From: Microbacterium lacus
GTDB taxonomy: Bacteria > Actinomycetota > Actinomycetes > Actinomycetales > Microbacteriaceae
Length of the DNA: 64,000 nucleotides
Direction of reading: 5' to 3'
NCBI RefSeq assembly: GCF_002812805.1
Contig: NZ_NMUM01000004.1
Span: 1 to 64,000, forward strand
The translations under genes were made by a program, and so were the position numbers. Below are positions 49,572 through 57,363 of the stretch, piece by piece. Each line of letters opens with the position of its first letter. The stretch's first letter is position 1. The notes below the pieces were generated by a model. The model had not been told where the DNA came from. It did not search any database and worked only from the letters and a program-made list of their open reading frames with translations.

Positions 49572-51080
49572 CTAACGGATGTCTCGCTGTGAATCCAGAT
49601 CGCCGAGCACCGGCAGACCACCCGTGATTCCGGGCAGCGAGATCGGTGCACTCGAGAACGTGACCAGGCCGCCGTACGAGAACGCGCCCGAGTAGAGGCT
49701 GCCGTTCCACTTGTCGCGACCGCCGATGCCGTGCACGTCGACCGTGCAGGGTGTGTAGGCGAGCGCCGTGATGCCCGACGCCATCGAGGTGCCGTTGATG
49801 TTGATGCTGCCCGCGCCGTTCGTGCACGAGGGCTTGGCGTCCTTCGTCGTGTCTTCGACGATGACCCGCACCTTCGGTTTCGTGCCCGACGAGGCGGTCA
49901 TCGTGAGCATCGTCAGGTCGTAGCTCTTCGCCAGCATCACCAGGTCGGTCTTCAGCGTGACCACGGGATCGGTGCCGCTGTTCGCGCTGAGGTTCGAGCA
50001 GGCGCGCGCATCCAACACGGTGGGTGTCGTGAGCGACGACAGGCTCGTCCATCCCGTTGCCGGGTGTGCGTTGAAATAATTGCACGTGCCCGGACCTGTG
50101 CCGGAAGCGGTCAGCGTGATGATCGAGTAGCCCGGCCAGTCTGAGGACTTATATGCATAGTCGAACCAGGCGTCGAACGACGGGGCCGCCGGAGCTGCCA
50201 CCGCGGCGGGACGCGAGATCGTGCCACTGACGACCCCCTGGTCTTGCTCGAACTTCTTTCCCGCGGGAAACGTCAGTGCCTTCGAAAGCCGCTGGCTGCC
50301 GAGCTTGACGTCGCCCGTGGCCTGCACATTGCCGCCGATGATCTTCTGTTCCCAGCCGAATTCGAGCGATCCGCCGACCGTCAGCGCCCCGCCGACCGAA
50401 CCGCGCACAAGACTCTTGTCGGTTCCGGCGGCGCTCAGATTGCCGCGGACCGTGTCGCTGCCGTTCGTCATCTCGACCGAACCGCCGGCCGTCACCGATC
50501 CCGCGACGTCACACGAGCCCTTCGTGATGAACGAACCCTGCACACGAATGGATGCCGCGATCGGTACCTGGCAGGTGAAGTCGCCCTTCGGGATGTTGAT
50601 GGTGAGCGCGTTGCCCGGGCTGACCGTCTTCACCTCATACGTGAAGGTGGCGCTGTTGAAGAACGTGAGATCGGCGCCCATGCCCACGTCCTTCGCGGGC
50701 GTATAGGCGTAGACGGCCTGCGTCTTCGTCGTGCCGCCGTCCGTACCGCGGCCGGTCGATGTGAAGGTGACCTGGTTGGACGCGCACGAACTCGTCACCG
50801 TGTAGCTGGGCTGCGAGCCGGAAAGCGACAGCGAGCAGAATTCGCTCGTACGACGTGCTTGCGCGAGTGCCGCGGTGATGCCGGCATCCGCTGCGGCCTT
50901 CGCCTGTACGCTGCCGCGCGTCTGCACGACCGAGCCGGTCGTGTTCGTGACGATCGCGGCGGCGGTCAAGCCCATCAGGCTCAGCAGAATCATGACGATC
51001 AACACCGAGACGATTGCGGATCCGGTGTCGTCGGCGGCTCGGCGCTGCTCGCCGGCGGAGCGCGAACGATTCACCAGCAT
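49572..51080 (-). CDS. PilX-like large minor pilin/assembly protein
   Basis: 502 aa from ATG 51080, which overlaps the pilW stop by 10 bp. The N-terminus has a prepilin-like segment: DDTG (G20) then SAIVSVLIVMILLSLMGLTA, but Ser replaces the usual Glu at mature position 5, as in PilX/GspK-type tip subunits. The middle (about 190-260) has Gly/Val-rich strands (GSVTAGGSVEM, GNVQATGDVKLGSQ) that resemble a beta-helix or bactofilin-like stack. Several Cys occur in the ectodomain. Probably a tip or priming pilin with a large functional head, perhaps an adhesin; that is inference. Confidence 0.75.
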   Translation of the reverse strand: MLVNRSRSAGEQRRAADDTGSAIVSVLIVMILLSLMGLTAAAIVTNTTGSVVQTRGSVQAKAAADAGITAALAQARRTSEFCSLSLSGSQPSYTVTSSCASNQVTFTSTGRGTDGGTTKTQAVYAYTPAKDVGMGADLTFFNSATFTYEVKTVSPGNALTINIPKGDFTCQVPIAASIRVQGSFITKGSCDVAGSVTAGGSVEMTNGSDTVRGNLSAAGTDKSLVRGSVGGALTVGGSLEFGWEQKIIGGNVQATGDVKLGSQRLSKALTFPAGKKFEQDQGVVSGTISRPAAVAAPAAPSFDAWFDYAYKSSDWPGYSIITLTASGTGPGTCNYFNAHPATGWTSLSSLTTPTVLDARACSNLSANSGTDPVVTLKTDLVMLAKSYDLTMLTMTASSGTKPKVRVIVEDTTKDAKPSCTNGAGSININGTSMASGITALAYTPCTVDVHGIGGRDKWNGSLYSGAFSYGGLVTFSSAPISLPGITGGLPVLGDLDSQRDIR

Positions 51081-51643
51081 TTTTTCGCCGTTCCGCTCTG
51101 CTTCGCCTGCGCCAGCACCTTGCCTGCCGCGGGCACGGTCGTCGCGCCCGCCTTCACGGTGAGCGACACGCCGAGCGTGCGTCCCGACATCGAGAACGAC
51201 GAGCCGGCCTTCGCCGCGGACACCCCGCTCGCGAGGGTCGACCAACCGGCACCGGATGCGTCGGGCAACCCGATCGCCGAGCTCGACGTGCGGTACAGCA
51301 AACGGTCGCCCTGCAGCGCCCACGCCTCACACGACCATCCGCTCGTGCCGGTCGCGACAACGGCACGGACGACATTGCCATCCACCCGCATGTCGCTGGC
51401 GTTGCGGATGCTCGACTGCAGCGAACTCATCACCACCTGCGCACGTCCCGTCGCGGTATCGCGGTCACGCGTCTGGGCCTCGGCGCTCAGGCTCGAGGCG
51501 AAGAGTGTCGCGAGGACACTGAGCAGGAGCGCGGTGATCGCGCCGTAGATGATGAGTTCAACGAGAGACATTCCCGCCTCATCGCCCCGGACACCGGAGC
51601 TCTGCCCCGTCGTGCCGAAAAGTCTCGTTCCCCGGGGCGTCAT
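51071..51643 (-). CDS. PilW-like minor prepilin
   Basis: 190 aa from ATG 51643 (ATGA overlap with the pilV-like stop). Prepilin cleavage site DEAG then MSLVELII (G24, with E29 at mature position 5), followed by the pilin helix and a C-terminal beta domain ending in a Cys (KKCW) that may pair with the Cys in GWSCEAW. Class III signal peptide is certain; the PilW label is by position and size. Confidence 0.82.
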   Translation of the reverse strand: MTPRGTRLFGTTGQSSGVRGDEAGMSLVELIIYGAITALLLSVLATLFASSLSAEAQTRDRDTATGRAQVVMSSLQSSIRNASDMRVDGNVVRAVVATGTSGWSCEAWALQGDRLLYRTSSSAIGLPDASGAGWSTLASGVSAAKAGSSFSMSGRTLGVSLTVKAGATTVPAAGKVLAQAKQSGTAKKCW

Positions 51644-52071
51644 GCTTTGCCCACCAGGATTCGCGTGGAGACCGTTCCGAGCGGTGTGCCCGGCGCAGTG
51701 GTACGGGCGACGGAGACCTGAACGGTCACCGTTCCCGGGTACTGCGCCGGACACCCACCCGGAAAGGTGATCGTCGAGGTGAGGCCGGTCTCGGCGTCAG
51801 CTTCCCCGGTGACAGCTCTCACCGATCCGCACGACGTCGCCGTCGTGGAATCGGGGAACTGCGCCCGCAGCGCCGCGACGGTGGAGCTGGCGTAGGCATT
51901 CGCCTTCGCCATCTCCCGGTTACTCACGCTCGACTGCGTGGCGGTGATCATCAGCGGAAGAACCGCCAAGGAGATCACCATCAGCAGCAACATCGCGATG
52001 ACGACCTCGACGAGGCTAAAGCCCGCTTCAGTCTTGGCCGGTCCCCACCAGCCATCTCGCATCATCCCCAT
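51640..52071 (-). CDS. PilV-like minor prepilin
   Basis: 143 aa with prepilin site KTEAG then FSLVEVVIAMLLLMV (G17, E22 at mature position 5). The ectodomain has two Cys (TSCGSV and GGCPAQ) consistent with a disulfide. First gene of the pilV-pilW-pilX-pilM operon. The promoter lies about 340 bp upstream, leaving an unusually long leader. ATG 52071 was chosen; a second ATG lies two codons in. Confidence 0.82.
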   Translation of the reverse strand: MGMMRDGWWGPAKTEAGFSLVEVVIAMLLLMVISLAVLPLMITATQSSVSNREMAKANAYASSTVAALRAQFPDSTTATSCGSVRAVTGEADAETGLTSTITFPGGCPAQYPGTVTVQVSVARTTAPGTPLGTVSTRILVGKA

Positions 52072-52408
52072 GTGCGCTCACCCTCCCCAGTGCGAGCTTG
52101 CATTTCCCCAGCCGTCCGGCTTTCGCCAGACGTCTTGTCCAACCCGCGCAGCGCGCGGATCGGTCTTATCCGACTGCGGTACGCGAGCCGACGTGCGTGT
52201 CGAAACGGCTCCCCGCCGTCACGACGACCGCACCCCGTTGGCCCCAGCCGACGGCGCGATCAATGGATGCACGCATGCCCGTTTCCCCCAGTGGAATTTC
52301 CTACGACTCGACTTCAACGACGGAAGGAGCTCCAGAAAAATCCCCAGATACCCCCGGCCCCCAAAGCCAGGTGTGTGGGACCGTCAAGCGATCCCTTCCC
52401 CGTTCAAG
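52072..52408 (-). other. long untranslated leader of the minor-pilin operon
   Basis: About 330 bp between the predicted promoter (52409-52438) and the first start codon (52071) hold no convincing gene on either strand; the open frames here are short and without ribosome sites. The length suggests a structured or regulated leader. Nothing resembling a known riboswitch class was recognised by eye. The adjoining 52439-52581 stretch up to the glycosyltransferase stop is also gene-free. Confidence 0.55.
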
Positions 52409-52438
52409 ATCATGAGACAGTTCTCATGTTCAAGTCAA
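52409..52438 (-). promoter_or_regulatory. minor-pilin operon promoter with overlapping operator palindrome
   Basis: Minus strand: -35 TTGACT (52438-52433), 18-bp spacer, -10 CATGAT (52414-52409). It encloses a perfect ATGAGA-ACTG-TCTCAT palindrome (52427-52412). Offsets of the flanking blocks (CCCCGTTCA, GTCAAG, GTGGA) are identical to those at the pilA promoter, so the two operons share one promoter design. Confidence 0.75.
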
Positions 52439-52581
52439 GCCAGGATTGTGCGACTGTGGAGAAGATGTGTGCGGGAGGAGAAAAGAAATCCCTGTTCATG
52501 CTCGATATCCTCTTCGCCGCTTGGCCGAGAAAGTCTTCAGGAATAGCGCGATCCTGAGCCGAACCTGAGGTTCGCGGGAGC

Positions 52582-53394
52582 TCAACGACCGAAGCCCGGA
52601 GCCCACTCGTCACCCTCGTCGAGAACCTCGGCCCGATTCTCGCCCCGGGTGTCCTGCCGCTCGAGGGTCGGACGCTCGCGTCGCCAGGCCGCACCAACGG
52701 GCCAACTCGCGGCGAACGTCGGAATCACGCGCCCGACACGTCGCCACAGGGCACCGTGCGTCGCGAACGGGCGCGCGGAGACAGGCATCCGCAGCGTCGG
52801 GTCGTATCGAACGCCGTCCGCACGGCGCAGGTGGATCGACAGGTCCAGATCATCGTGAATGGCGGCGTTTGCACGGTCGACCTCGTCGCGCACCCGCACC
52901 CACAGCGCACTGCGCATCGCGAAGTTCGAGCCGAAGACCGGCGGATGCCCGAGCCACGGCGTAACCCAGAAGTACATGCCGCCGATGTACCACTTCGCCC
53001 CGAGATACCGCACGACCGGACCCGCCCCGTAAAACTCCGCCGAACCCGTCAGGGCACCGAGCGCAGGATCGGCCACGAACGCCCGGACGATCCGTGAGAT
53101 CCAGTCCGGGTGCGGCCGCGAATCCGCGTCCACCCGGGCGATGATGTCGCAATCCAGCACGGCTTCGTCATAGCCGCGCGCCGCCGTCGGCCAGATGCCC
53201 ACGACATCTTCCACGAACACCTCGGCACCGTGCGCGCGGGCGACAGCCGCGGAAGCATCCGTCGATCCGTTGTCGATCACGATCACACGATCGGCGGGAC
53301 GATCCTGCGCGGCGAGGGCCACCAGGCACGCCTCGAGAAACTCCGCGTCGTCGCGACACGGGATCACAACGGCGACACGGGGAGCGAGCGACAC
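52582..53394 (-). CDS. family 2 glycosyltransferase
   Basis: 270-aa GT-A transferase. N-terminal nucleotide-sugar fold VAVVIPCRDDAEFLEACL, IDNGSTDASAAVA, and the metal-binding DADSRPHPDW, followed by GSNFAMRSALW and a DDLDLSIHL segment that supplies the second acidic motif. No membrane segment is obvious, so it acts from the cytoplasm or the membrane surface. Donor and acceptor are unknown. GTG start follows TAGGTT at 6 nt, so it appears leaderless. Position next to pilus genes may be coincidental. Confidence 0.88.
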   Translation of the reverse strand: MSLAPRVAVVIPCRDDAEFLEACLVALAAQDRPADRVIVIDNGSTDASAAVARAHGAEVFVEDVVGIWPTAARGYDEAVLDCDIIARVDADSRPHPDWISRIVRAFVADPALGALTGSAEFYGAGPVVRYLGAKWYIGGMYFWVTPWLGHPPVFGSNFAMRSALWVRVRDEVDRANAAIHDDLDLSIHLRRADGVRYDPTLRMPVSARPFATHGALWRRVGRVIPTFAASWPVGAAWRRERPTLERQDTRGENRAEVLDEGDEWAPGFGR

Positions 53395-53400
53395 GATGTC

Positions 53401-53406
53401 AACCTA
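53401..53406 (-). promoter_or_regulatory. leaderless -10 box of the glycosyltransferase gene
   Basis: Minus-strand TAGGTT, then GACATC (6 nt), then GTG 53394. Confidence 0.6.
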
Positions 53407-53550
53407 CTCCGCGGGGTGGAATCGGGCCGTCAGGGCGCACATATTGTCGGGTCTCACGGTCGAACGCAATCCCCTCAGCTTTCAATCCAATGAGCGTTAG
53501 CCTCCGAAACACCCAACGACACGGAATCACCGTGCAGAACGGAGGCGCTC

Positions 53551-53964
53551 ATGCGCACATCACCCAACCGCCTGGTCGCCATCATCTTCGGCGCCGTCTA
53601 TGTCCTGGTCGGCCTGCTCGGCTTCGCCGTGACCGGCGGCGTCGGATTCATCGCGACCGACGGCGGACTGCTCCTCGGCATCTTCGAGGTAAACCCGCTC
53701 CACAACATCGCACACCTTCTGATCGGTGCCGCCCTGCTGATCGCCGGGCTGTCCTCGGTCCGCGCGGCCAAGGGCGTCAACACCACGATCGGTGCGGTCT
53801 ACCTGCTGCTCGGAATCGTCGGCTTCTTCCTGGTCGGCACGGCCGCGAACATCCTCGCGCTGAACACCGCCGATCACTTCCTCCACCTCGCGAGCGCGAT
53901 CGTGCTCCTCGGTGTCGGGCTCGGTGCAGAGCGCGGCGTGTCGAACCGTTCGGCGCTCGCCTGA
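53551..53964 (+). CDS. DUF4383 membrane protein
   Basis: 137 aa with four hydrophobic helices; LLLGIFEVNPLHNIAHLLIG and NTADHFLHLASAIVLL are the His-containing signature stretches of the DUF4383 family. Function unknown. GGAGG lies 5 nt before ATG 53551. The next membrane gene starts 2 bp after its stop, so the two form an operon. Confidence 0.88.
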   Translation: MRTSPNRLVAIIFGAVYVLVGLLGFAVTGGVGFIATDGGLLLGIFEVNPLHNIAHLLIGAALLIAGLSSVRAAKGVNTTIGAVYLLLGIVGFFLVGTAANILALNTADHFLHLASAIVLLGVGLGAERGVSNRSALA

Positions 53965-53966
53965 TC

Positions 53967-54476
53967 ATGTCGATTCGCATGTGGCCCGCCCTCTTTGCCT
54001 GGGGGGCGGGCCTCATCCACATCGCCGTGGCGGCGGGCTCACCGCTCGGTGTGCTTCTGCCGCTCACGGCGCTGGGTGTCGCCGAGCTGGTGTGGGGAAT
54101 CGTCGCGTTGCGCCTCGGACGGATGCCTCTGGTGCGCACGACCCTCGCCGTGGGGGTCATTGCGACCCTCGGTGGACTTGTCCTCGCCCTGTTCGACCTG
54201 ATGGCGTGGATGCCGCTCGTGAGCTCGAGCATCATGCTCGTGGCGATCGCTGGCGCGGCCGCCGTGACGTTGCGCCGGGCTGCACGGGGGCTGGGTGAGG
54301 GGAGCACGGATGCCGAGGCATCCGCCCGCTCTGCCGTCCCCGCGGGACGCGCACTGATCGGCGTCGTGGCGGGAGCACTACTGGTGTCGGGATTGACGAC
54401 TCCGGCGCTCGCGCAGACCAACGCCGGCGACTACGCCGTGCCACACGGCGAGATGACGGGCCACCACGGGCACTGA
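53967..54476 (+). CDS. small polytopic membrane protein, unknown function
   Basis: 169 aa from ATG 53967; an upstream extension of this frame runs through the DUF4383 gene and is a shadow. Four to five hydrophobic segments, a short acidic/Ala linker (GEGSTDAEASARS) after the third or fourth, and a His-rich C-terminal end (HGEMTGHHGH) that could bind a metal. No family was recognised. Directly follows the DUF4383 gene, so it probably works with it. Confidence 0.75.
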   Translation: MSIRMWPALFAWGAGLIHIAVAAGSPLGVLLPLTALGVAELVWGIVALRLGRMPLVRTTLAVGVIATLGGLVLALFDLMAWMPLVSSSIMLVAIAGAAAVTLRRAARGLGEGSTDAEASARSAVPAGRALIGVVAGALLVSGLTTPALAQTNAGDYAVPHGEMTGHHGH

Positions 54477-54497
54477 GCCTGTCCTCTCGTCGATCTT

Positions 54498-54558
54498 CGC
54501 GAACGGTCGCGACTCACCGCGTGCCTCTTGCGGACACGGTGAGTCGCGACCGTTCGCG
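54498..54558. repeat. perfect 22-bp inverted repeat, 61-bp palindrome
   Basis: cgcgaacggtcgcgactcac plus two bases (54498-54519) is exactly repeated in inverse at 54537-54558 around a 17-nt loop. It begins 21 bp after the preceding membrane-protein stop and lies 73 bp before the DUF1304 gene on the same strand. The strongest hairpin in the window, without a T-tract. Confidence 0.85.
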
Positions 54559-54631
54559 GCGAGACACGGGGCCTACCCGAGCGCGATGATGGGGTGTTGG
54601 CGCAGGACGCCGGCCACCAAAGGAGCGCACC

Positions 54632-55033
54632 ATGGTCATTGCCGGACTGGTCATTGCCGGATTGGTCTTCGCGGGCCTCGCAGCCCTCATCCACGTCTAC
54701 ATCTTCGTGCTCGAGTCGATCATCTGGACGACACCCCGGGCACGGGCGACGTTCGGCACGACCCCCGAGCAGGCACGGCAGACGCGTGAGTTGGCGTTCA
54801 ACCAGGGCTTCTACAATCTGTTCCTCGCGATCGCGACCGGGGTCGGAATCGTCCTTGTCGCTGCGGGAAACCTGCCCGTCGGGGCAACCCTCGTGCTCGT
54901 CGGCACGGGATCGATGCTCGCCGCAAGCCTGGTGTTGGTGCTGTCGTCGCCCGCGAAGGCACGCGCCGCCGCCGTGCAGGGCGCGGCGCCCCTGATCGCG
55001 GTCGTGCTGATGATCGCGGGACTGTTTCTCTGA
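54632..55033 (+). CDS. DUF1304 membrane protein
   Basis: 133 aa, four membrane segments. Family features: LIHVYIFVLESIIWTTPRAR near the N-terminus and ELAFNQGFYNLFLAI in the middle. AAAGGAG lies 6 nt before ATG 54632. Function unknown. It immediately precedes the SOS mutasome operon but has its own direction-matched promoter region, and no operon link is evident. Confidence 0.88.
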   Translation: MVIAGLVIAGLVFAGLAALIHVYIFVLESIIWTTPRARATFGTTPEQARQTRELAFNQGFYNLFLAIATGVGIVLVAAGNLPVGATLVLVGTGSMLAASLVLVLSSPAKARAAAVQGAAPLIAVVLMIAGLFL

Positions 55034-55070
55034 GTTTCGTACACTTATCCAACAGCCGGCCTGGCCAGTG

Positions 55071-55086
55071 TCGAACCTTTGTTCTA
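55071..55086 (+). promoter_or_regulatory. LexA (SOS) box of the mutasome operon
   Basis: TCGAAC-CTTT-GTTCTA matches the actinobacterial LexA consensus TCGAAC-N4-GTTCGA with one mismatch. It ends inside the predicted -10 box (TAGCAT, 55085-55090), so bound LexA would block RNA polymerase. Confidence 0.85.
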
Positions 55087-55090
55087 GCAT
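55085..55090 (+). promoter_or_regulatory. leaderless -10 box of imuA'
   Basis: TAGCAT, then GACGGG (6 nt), then ATG 55097. Overlaps the last two bases of the LexA box. Confidence 0.6.
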
Positions 55091-55096
55091 GACGGG

Positions 55097-55807
55097 ATGG
55101 CCACGCCACTCCCCCACACTGCGGCTTCACCCGCGGACGAACTGAGACGCCTGCGGGCGCAGCTCGACCGCGCACAAGCCCCGCGGGTCGAGGCTCCGCC
55201 GTTGCCGGTGCATCCGTTGCTGGCGCCCCTGCTGCCCGAGGGCGGGCTCCGTCCGGGGTCCTCGTATGCGGTTTCGGCCTCCCCCAGCCTGCTGCTGGCC
55301 CTCATCGCCTCCGCGTCGCAAGCGGGATCGTGGTGCGCGGCGATCGGCATGCCCACCCTGGGCGCCGAGGCCGCGGCGTCGTTCGGTGTGGATCTCGAGC
55401 GTCTCGTGCTCATCCCCGAACCGGGGCCGCGATGGTTGGCGGTCGCCGCGGCCGTGGCTGAGGTGCTGCCGATCGTGGCCGTGCGCCCACAGGGCCGCGC
55501 ACGCGACGGCGATGTCGCGCGGTTGAGTGCCCGGCTGCGCGACCGCGGCACCGTTTTGCTCGTCATGGGCGACTGGCCCGGGGCCGATGCCCTGCTGAGC
55601 GTCAGCGACCCACACTGGAGCGGGCTGGACGCGGGACACGGATACCTCGAGGGCCGCGAGGTCACCGTCACCGCGAGCAGTCGCCGCTCGCCCGTGCCAC
55701 GGAGCGTACGGATGCTGCTGCCCGGTCCCGATGGCTCGCTCGATGTTCGCACCCCGGCGCGCGACACGACCCTTGCCCCGCCCATCCGCATCCGAGCGGC
55801 GGGGTGA
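55097..55807 (+). CDS. imuA': ImuA'-like mutasome accessory protein
   Basis: 236 aa, RecA-fold-like protein lacking a clear Walker A. Weak sequence conservation is normal for ImuA' (M. tuberculosis Rv3395c); identification rests on size, the SOS box and the imuB-dnaE2 genes that follow with overlapping starts. Conserved-looking segments include HPLLAPLLPEGGLRPGSSYAV and RLSARLRDRGTVLLVMGDWPGAD. It is thought to link the mutasome to RecA. The TGA overlaps the imuB GTG. Confidence 0.82.
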   Translation: MATPLPHTAASPADELRRLRAQLDRAQAPRVEAPPLPVHPLLAPLLPEGGLRPGSSYAVSASPSLLLALIASASQAGSWCAAIGMPTLGAEAAASFGVDLERLVLIPEPGPRWLAVAAAVAEVLPIVAVRPQGRARDGDVARLSARLRDRGTVLLVMGDWPGADALLSVSDPHWSGLDAGHGYLEGREVTVTASSRRSPVPRSVRMLLPGPDGSLDVRTPARDTTLAPPIRIRAAG

Positions 55808-57363
55808 GCGTGGACGTCGTGCGCAGCCTGGTGCTGTGGATCCCCGATTGGCCGATCGTTGCGCTCGCCCGGGAAACGGGCACCCTCGCGGGAGGAACGG
55901 GCACCCTCGCGGGCGAGCCGGTCGCGATCATGCGCGCAAATAGGGTGATCGCGTGCTCCGCCGCCGCGCGGGCCGAGGGTGTGCGACGGGGTCAGCGAAG
56001 ACGTGATGCCCAGGCACGCTGCCCCGCTTTGCAGGTCGTCGCAGACGACGCCGCGCGCGATCACCGCGGGTTCCTGCCGATTGTCGAGGCGATCGAGGCC
56101 CGGGCCCCCGGCGTGCAGATCATCCGACCCGGGCTCTGTGCGCTGCGGGCGCGGGGTCCGGCGCGGTACTACGGGGGCGAAGAAGACGCGGCTCGGGTGC
56201 TGCGCGAGTCTCTCGACGACCTCGGCATCCCCGACACGCGTGCCGGCGTCGCGGACGGCCCCTTCACCGCCGAACAGGCGGCTCGGCGCACGGGCCCCGG
56301 GGGCATCCTCGTGGTCCCGTCGGGTGATACCGCGGCGTTCCTGTCGGGCCAGTCGATCACGACGCTCGAGGACGAGGAACTGATCGGTCTGCTCGCCCGA
56401 CTGGGCGTACGGACGCTCGGTGAATTCGCCGAGCTGGACGTCGAGAAGGTACGCGGACGGTTCGGGGAACGAGGCATCCGTCTGCACGCCCTCGCCGGGG
56501 GGCGTGATCCGCGCGCGGTCATCGCGCGCACCCCTCCCCCCGAGCTCGAGCGGCAGATCGCATTCGAGCCGCCCCTCGAGCTCGTCGATCAGATCGGCTT
56601 CGGGGTGCGCACAACCGCCGACGAATTCATCGACAACCTGACACAGGTCTCCCTCGTCTGCACCGAGCTGCGGGTCGAGCTGACCGACGAGCGCGGTGGG
56701 TTCTCGGAGCGGGTGTGGCTGCATCCGACGTGCTTCGACGCCCCCGATGTCGTCGACCGGGTGCGCTGGCAACTCGAATCGGCCATCGGCAACGACCTGA
56801 AAAGCGGGGTCGCGCTGGTGCGGCTGATTCCGCAGGCTGTGGATGCCGCGTCCCATCACGAACCCGGACTGTTCGGTCAGGGCGCCGAAGAGCGCGTGCA
56901 TCATGCCCTGTCGCGTGTGCAGGCGATGCTCGGGCATCGCGGTGTCACGACGCCCACACTCGGCGGGGGCCGCTGGCTGTCGGAGCGCCAGACGCTCGTG
57001 CCGTGGGGCGATCGGGCAACCGTCCCCCGTTCGCGTGCGCAACCGTGGCCCGGGCATCTGCCCGCACCCCTGCCCTCGACCGTGTTCCCTGCGGGACAGG
57101 GCGCCGCGGTGACCGACCGAGAGGGGCGGTCGGTGAGTATCGACGGGCGTGGTCTGCTCAGTGCGCCACCGGCGCAGTTGGGGCTCGACGGGCGGCAGCG
57201 TCCGGTCGCGGCGTGGGCGGGGCCATGGCCCGTGCGCGAGCGTATCTGGGACGCCGAGCGAGCCCGTACGGCATATCGCCTGCAGGTCGTGGACGCCGAT
57301 CAGACGGCCTGGATGCTCGTGAACGAGGGCGAGCGATGGTGGGCCGAGGGGAGGTACGACTGA
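55804..57363 (+). CDS. imuB: ImuB, catalytically dead Y-family polymerase-like protein
   Basis: 519 aa. The Y-family fold is visible (VLWIPDWPIVALARE, ARAEGVRRGQRRRDAQARCP, SITTLEDEELIGLLARLGVRTLGEFAEL, FAGLDV-type HhH) but the catalytic acidic residues of active DinB enzymes are absent: LWIPDWP stands where DMDAFF would be. ImuB is the adapter that brings DnaE2 to the beta clamp. GTG overlaps the imuA' stop and its TGA shares a base with the dnaE2 ATG (TGATG), so the three are translated as a coupled unit. Confidence 0.93.
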   Translation: MSVDVVRSLVLWIPDWPIVALARETGTLAGGTGTLAGEPVAIMRANRVIACSAAARAEGVRRGQRRRDAQARCPALQVVADDAARDHRGFLPIVEAIEARAPGVQIIRPGLCALRARGPARYYGGEEDAARVLRESLDDLGIPDTRAGVADGPFTAEQAARRTGPGGILVVPSGDTAAFLSGQSITTLEDEELIGLLARLGVRTLGEFAELDVEKVRGRFGERGIRLHALAGGRDPRAVIARTPPPELERQIAFEPPLELVDQIGFGVRTTADEFIDNLTQVSLVCTELRVELTDERGGFSERVWLHPTCFDAPDVVDRVRWQLESAIGNDLKSGVALVRLIPQAVDAASHHEPGLFGQGAEERVHHALSRVQAMLGHRGVTTPTLGGGRWLSERQTLVPWGDRATVPRSRAQPWPGHLPAPLPSTVFPAGQGAAVTDREGRSVSIDGRGLLSAPPAQLGLDGRQRPVAAWAGPWPVRERIWDAERARTAYRLQVVDADQTAWMLVNEGERWWAEGRYD

